From IMG/VR virus record IMGVR_UViG_3300008114_000137, positions 1-30,284 of that record: DNA of 30,284 bases. One strand, written 5' to 3'. Below are positions 27,941 through 30,284 of this stretch, one piece after another. The position numbers and the translations under genes are program-made. This stretch comes from a virus. Every line of letters starts with the position of its first letter. The stretch's first letter is position 1. The notes beneath the pieces are model-generated. The model was not told the DNA's origin. It did no database searches and worked only from the letters and a program-made list of their open reading frames with translations.

Positions 27941-28162
27941 ATGAACTTAGAAAACACAGCAAAGAATTTGGGCTTGGTCGCTACCCTAAGCGGTGCGATC
28001 GCTACTAGCCTAGCAATGGATCCCCTGAACATATGGCTTCTGAACGCAGGCGCTGTGCTGTACTTGTTCTGGAGTCTACGTGTTCGGGACTGGAATTTGG
28101 TGGCAGTGAACGCAGGGTTGTTGACAATCTATGCGATTGGTGCTATAATTAGGCTTGTTTAA
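27941..28162 (+). CDS. Three-helix membrane protein
   Basis: Seventy-three residues with hydrophobic helices at about 9-25, 28-46 and 51-70 (LGLVATLSGAIATSL, DPLNIWLLNAGAVLYLFWSL, WNLVAVNAGLLTIYAIGAII). ATG 27941 coincides with the predicted transcription start and has no ribosome-binding site, so translation is probably leaderless; the next in-frame ATG would remove helix 1. The 3' end contains another sigma70 promoter. Confidence 0.8.
   Translation: MNLENTAKNLGLVATLSGAIATSLAMDPLNIWLLNAGAVLYLFWSLRVRDWNLVAVNAGLLTIYAIGAIIRLV
28121..28149 (+). promoter_or_regulatory. Sigma70 promoter inside the 3' end of 27941-28162
   Basis: TTGACA, 17-base spacer, TATAAT at 28144-28149; serves 28174-28428. 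Confidence 0.85.
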
Positions 28163-28173
28163 GAGAGGGCACA

Positions 28174-28428
28174 ATGGCTAAATCCGCACAGCAGAAGTTC
28201 AACGAATACATGGACGAATGTCGCGAGACAGGGGACTCCGTGAATCAATTGGTAGACCGTAGCTTTGATGCGAATGGTTCTTATGCGTATGCCGCAGGCT
28301 TCCTGGGGTCTATTCTAAAAGAAGTGATCGCAGAGCTGCCCAAACAGCGCCGGGCGGACTACCGCAACAGGCTCTACAGGCAAGCGCAAGAGTTTAAAAA
28401 CAAAATGGTTGACAAAGTCACAGTTTGA
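28174..28428 (+). CDS. Small helical hypothetical protein
   Basis: Eighty-four residues with AGAGAGGG upstream. Almost wholly helical: QQKFNEYMDECRETGDSVNQLVDRSF, AYAAGFLGSILKEVIAELPK, YRNRLYRQAQEFKNKMV. Perhaps a helical bundle; no family known. A promoter overlaps its last codons. Confidence 0.75.
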   Translation: MAKSAQQKFNEYMDECRETGDSVNQLVDRSFDANGSYAYAAGFLGSILKEVIAELPKQRRADYRNRLYRQAQEFKNKMVDKVTV

Positions 28429-28437
28429 TCGTATAAT
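28409..28437 (+). promoter_or_regulatory. Sigma70 (early) promoter for 28465-28605
   Basis: TTGACA, 17-base spacer, TATAAT at 28432-28437, overlapping the upstream stop; followed by TAACACATG. Confidence 0.85.
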
Positions 28438-28464
28438 TAACACATGTTCAAAAAAGGAGCTATC

Positions 28465-28605
28465 ATGCAAAAGTCCATTCCGTCCTCCACTGGCGGCACT
28501 ATTACTTTCACCAAAACTGGCTTGATCCACAAGAGCGGCAATGCCTACTCGGGCAAGATCGCAGCCGTTGAAGCTAAACAGAAACCCGTAGCCCCTAAGG
28601 GTTAA
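28465..28605 (+). CDS. 46-residue hypothetical protein
   Basis: From ATG 28465 with AAAGGAG upstream to TAA 28605. MQKSIPSSTGGTITFTKTGL, IHKSGNAYSGKIAAVEAK and QKPVAPKG: polar, Thr/Gly/Lys-rich with a basic tail. No family known. The promoter, the strong ribosome-binding site and the next promoter directly after its stop support it. Confidence 0.7.
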   Translation: MQKSIPSSTGGTITFTKTGLIHKSGNAYSGKIAAVEAKQKPVAPKG

Positions 28606-28608
28606 TGG

Positions 28609-28637
28609 TTGACAGGGCATCCAAACCCTGTTATAAT
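28609..28637 (+). promoter_or_regulatory. Sigma70 (early) promoter for 28670-29125
   Basis: TTGACA, 17-base spacer, TATAAT at 28632-28637, then AAACACT. Confidence 0.85.
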
Positions 28638-28669
28638 AAACACTTAAACACATTAAGAGGGCAATCTAA

Positions 28670-29125
28670 ATGGCAACACGAAGCACAATCGCATTGGAAT
28701 TCGCAGACGGCACAGTCCAGCAGGTCTACTGCCACTGGGACGGCTACTTGGATCACAACGGTAAGATCCTGCAGGAGCACTATGCAGACCCGTTCAAACT
28801 GCGTGACTTGATCGACTTGGGCGACATTAGTTCACTCAAGCCTACTGTGGGCACCAAGCACGCCTTTAGTCAGTTTGAAGTTCCAATGGACGGCGAAGCC
28901 TACGACAAGCTCTACGGCAACATGACTACCTTCTACGGACGCGATCGCGGCGAAACAGGCGTGGGTCCTAAGAGCTTCAAAGACTATGCGGACTATGTAG
29001 AGAACTTCCAGCACGAGGAATATGCTTACATTCTGCGTACGGACGGTGTTTGGTATGTCAAGTGCCACTCAGCGGACTTTGTGACATTGGCGGAAGCCTT
29101 TGAAGCAGAGAAGGAAACGGCATAA
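28670..29125 (+). CDS. Conserved phage protein of unknown function
   Basis: A 151-residue protein with AGAGGG upstream. MATRSTIALEFADGTVQQVYCHWDGYLDHNGKIL, YADPFKLRDLIDLGDISSLKP, FYGRDRGETGVG and EEYAYILRTDGVWYVK form a pattern found in many phages and some plasmids. It looks like a compact alpha/beta domain. No biochemical role is known to me. Confidence 0.85.
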   Translation: MATRSTIALEFADGTVQQVYCHWDGYLDHNGKILQEHYADPFKLRDLIDLGDISSLKPTVGTKHAFSQFEVPMDGEAYDKLYGNMTTFYGRDRGETGVGPKSFKDYADYVENFQHEEYAYILRTDGVWYVKCHSADFVTLAEAFEAEKETA

Positions 29126-29155
29126 CATTTTGGACAGACTGTCTTCAGAAAAAGG

Positions 29156-29184
29156 TTGACAGTCAATCCAAATGAGTGCATAAT
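29156..29184 (+). promoter_or_regulatory. Sigma70 (early) promoter for 29245-29586
   Basis: TTGACA, 17-base spacer, CATAAT at 29179-29184, then ATACACAG. Confidence 0.8.
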
Positions 29185-29244
29185 ATACACAGTGCTTGAG
29201 AAATAGCACTTTAAATCAAACTTAACTTTTAAAGGCAAACTAAA

Positions 29245-29586
29245 ATGGCAACTTCAAAAACTTATAGCGTAGCAGGCGTTTCAACCCACAAAGGCGTGAC
29301 CAAGGTCCGTTTTGCAAATGACTTCGTGAATCGTATCAAGATTCTGCAGAAGAACGATCACACTGCGATCGAGTTGATCGAGTTGGACACTGAGCTGACT
29401 AAAGAAGACATCTGCAAGATGTTGATGGATCACCCCAAGTTCCAAAACGAAGCCGCTCAAGGCGCGATTGCTGAGTATGTTACTCGCAATGTCAAGGTCG
29501 AAGCTCCTAAGGCTAAGACTCCTAAAGCCAAGGCTCCTAAGGCTACAGCAGTTCAAGTAGAGAACGCAGAACCTGCGTTGATGTAA
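29245..29586 (+). CDS. Small phage protein with histone H1-like tail, paralogue of 26605-26865
   Basis: A 113-residue protein. Residues 1-85 match 26605-26865 (VAGVSTHKGVTKVRFANDFVNRIKILQKNDHTAIELIE then a helix). Residues 88-105 add a Lys/Ala/Pro repeat tail, with KAKTPKAKAPKA visible, resembling the disordered C-terminus of histone H1-like proteins. The tail suggests DNA or RNA contact. AAAGG lies well upstream of the ATG. Confidence 0.8.
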   Translation: MATSKTYSVAGVSTHKGVTKVRFANDFVNRIKILQKNDHTAIELIELDTELTKEDICKMLMDHPKFQNEAAQGAIAEYVTRNVKVEAPKAKTPKAKAPKATAVQVENAEPALM

Positions 29587-29601
29587 TTGGACTTCTCGGG
29601 C

Positions 29602-29631
29602 GGAGAGCTTCACGGCTCTCCCTGCTCAGGG
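29602..29631 (+). terminator. Hairpins after 29586, possible terminator
   Basis: GGAGAGC / GCTCTCC (29602-29608 and 29615-29621) followed by the overlapping palindrome CCCTGCTCAGGG (29620-29631). There is no T-tract, so it may be a weak terminator or a processing signal before the tRNAs. Confidence 0.4.
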
Positions 29632-29655
29632 TAGCGGTGGGGACCCTAGGCAATC

Positions 29656-29663
29656 TATAAATA
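29656..29663 (+). promoter_or_regulatory. Late promoter TATAAATA upstream of the tRNA cluster
   Basis: Exact box 29 bases before the first tRNA. It suggests the tRNAs are transcribed, at least partly, in the late phase. Confidence 0.6.
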
Positions 29664-29691
29664 CTTCCTCGATGCTCTTTTAAATTCAAAT

Positions 29692-29768
<77 letters not shown>

Positions 29769-29772
29769 TATC

Positions 29773-29857
29773 GCGACTGTGGTGAAATAGGTAGACACAA
29801 GAGACTTAAAATCTCTCGCTTTCGGGCGTGCCGGTTCGATTCCGGCCAGTCGCACCA
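29773..29857 (+). tRNA. tRNA-Leu (UAA)
   Basis: An 85-base tRNA with acceptor GCGACTG / CAGTCGC, anticodon TAA at 29807-29809 (CTTAAAA loop), the long variable arm expected for Leu, T-loop TTCGATT and encoded CCA. It reads UUA/UUG. Confidence 0.97.
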
Positions 29858-29863
29858 TCCAAT

Positions 29864-29939
29864 CTGCCCGTAGCTCAGTGGATAGAGCAACAGCCTTCTA
29901 AGCTGTGGGTCGGAGGTTCGATCCCTCCCGGGCAGGCCA
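29864..29939 (+). tRNA. tRNA-Arg (UCU)
   Basis: A 76-base tRNA with acceptor CTGCCCG / CGGGCAG, D-arm AGCTCAGTGGATAGAGC, anticodon TCT at 29897-29899 in CTTCTAA, T-arm GGAGG / CCTCC and encoded CCA. It reads AGA/AGG. Confidence 0.97.
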
Positions 29940-29940
29940 T

Positions 29941-29965
29941 TGTTGTAAAAATACAACACTCTTTT
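29941..29965 (+). terminator. Terminator after the tRNA cluster
   Basis: Perfect 7-bp stem TGTTGTA / TACAACA with an AAAA loop (29941-29958), followed by CTCTTTT. It separates the tRNAs from the next promoter. Confidence 0.7.
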
Positions 29966-29967
29966 GG

Positions 29968-29996
29968 TTGACAGGGTCTTTGTTTGGTGCTATACT
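29968..29996 (+). promoter_or_regulatory. Sigma70 (early) promoter for 30027-30284
   Basis: TTGACA, 17-base spacer, TATACT at 29991-29996. Confidence 0.85.
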
Positions 29997-30026
29997 AGAG
30001 GCATAGTAAGAAACAAGGAGCAGAAA

Positions 30027-30284
30027 GTGAACTACGAAAACATGATGAACACCGCACAAGGACTAGAGCTGATGAAGGGTTTGACTTTCGTCAAGGTCGA
30101 AGGCGCTGTGGGCTCAGACGAGATGCTGTTCGAAACCGCAGAGGGTGCTCGATTTGTGTTTGGTCACTATCAGAACTGCTGTGAGAGAGTAGACATCAAC
30201 GACATCACAGGGGACCTTGAAGACCTCGTAGGTGAGCCGCTCCTGATCGCAGAAGAAGTATCCGGTGAGACTCCTGTAGACTTC
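30027..30284 (+). CDS. DUF7448-like phage protein, partial
   Basis: Eighty-six codons from GTG 30027, with AAGGAG eight bases upstream, open to the window end. The order GLTFVKVEG, SDEMLFETAEGARFVFGHYQNCCERVDINDITGDLEDLVGEPLLIAEE matches the small phage family DUF7448, recognised by its CCE-x-V-x-I-x-D-I-x-G-D-L core. Role unknown. The 3' end lies outside the window. Confidence 0.8.
   Translation, partial: MNYENMMNTAQGLELMKGLTFVKVEGAVGSDEMLFETAEGARFVFGHYQNCCERVDINDITGDLEDLVGEPLLIAEEVSGETPVDF

Noticed and set aside
29602-29631. Attachment site or integrase target next to the tRNAs
   Set aside because: Paired hairpins, but no integrase gene and no duplicated tRNA 3' end seen in the window.

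Overview
This window looks like about 30 kb of a tailed bacteriophage genome, most probably a large T4-superfamily-like myovirus of an aquatic proteobacterium. Evidence: densely packed small genes with ATGA/TAATG junctions, virion proteins (a GLEYA/PA14-type protein, a 456-residue structural protein, a cell-wall hydrolase), T4-type late promoter motifs (TATAAATA and TTAAATA/CTAAATA variants), many conserved phage proteins of unknown function, and three clustered tRNA genes with encoded CCA. The host is not proven. The 5-aminolevulinate synthase is of the alphaproteobacterial C4 (Shemin) type, and the consensus sigma70 promoters and perfect DnaA boxes fit a Gram-negative host.

Layout. 1-900 (minus): end of a late cluster with a frameshifted nucleotidyltransferase. 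950-1960 (plus): four small genes behind a late promoter. 2019-8671 (minus): late block with unknown virion/internal candidates, a secreted SNase-type nuclease, Cys-rich proteins and structural proteins. 8737-10333 (plus): a two-gene metabolic island, hemA-type ALAS plus a YbaN/DUF454 membrane protein. 10326-13335 (minus): HNH endonuclease, YqgE/AlgH protein, a three-domain SGNH + PG-binding + SleB hydrolase and two small proteins. 13461-30284 (plus, one minus gene at 24918-25166): an accessory region of about 50 short genes driven by about 20 near-consensus sigma70 promoters. It includes three lipoproteins, an Rnl5/DRB0094-type RNA ligase, a SWIM zinc finger, a helix-turn-helix protein, a YubB/DUF1281-type protein, a pair of paralogues and tRNA-CAU, tRNA-Leu(UAA) and tRNA-Arg(UCU).

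How the parts fit. The sigma70-driven plus region should be transcribed early by unmodified host polymerase. The TAAATA-type promoters should drive the late virion, hydrolase and ALAS genes. Several minus-strand late proteins start with a short basic/amphipathic peptide ending in [I/L]-x-E, resembling T4 capsid-targeting sequences cut by the prohead protease. This suggests a set of packaged internal proteins, possibly including the hydrolase.

The strongest non-coding signals are seven perfect DnaA boxes in 94 bp (25893-25986) in a 600-bp gene-poor stretch, paired GGCCCCGCTGT repeats in two divergent intergenic regions, and late-type promoter motifs placed so close to start codons that leaderless mRNAs are predicted, including for ALAS. 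Two reading-frame breaks (near 420 and near 4390) are either assembly errors or real lesions. All family assignments are by eye; no search was run.
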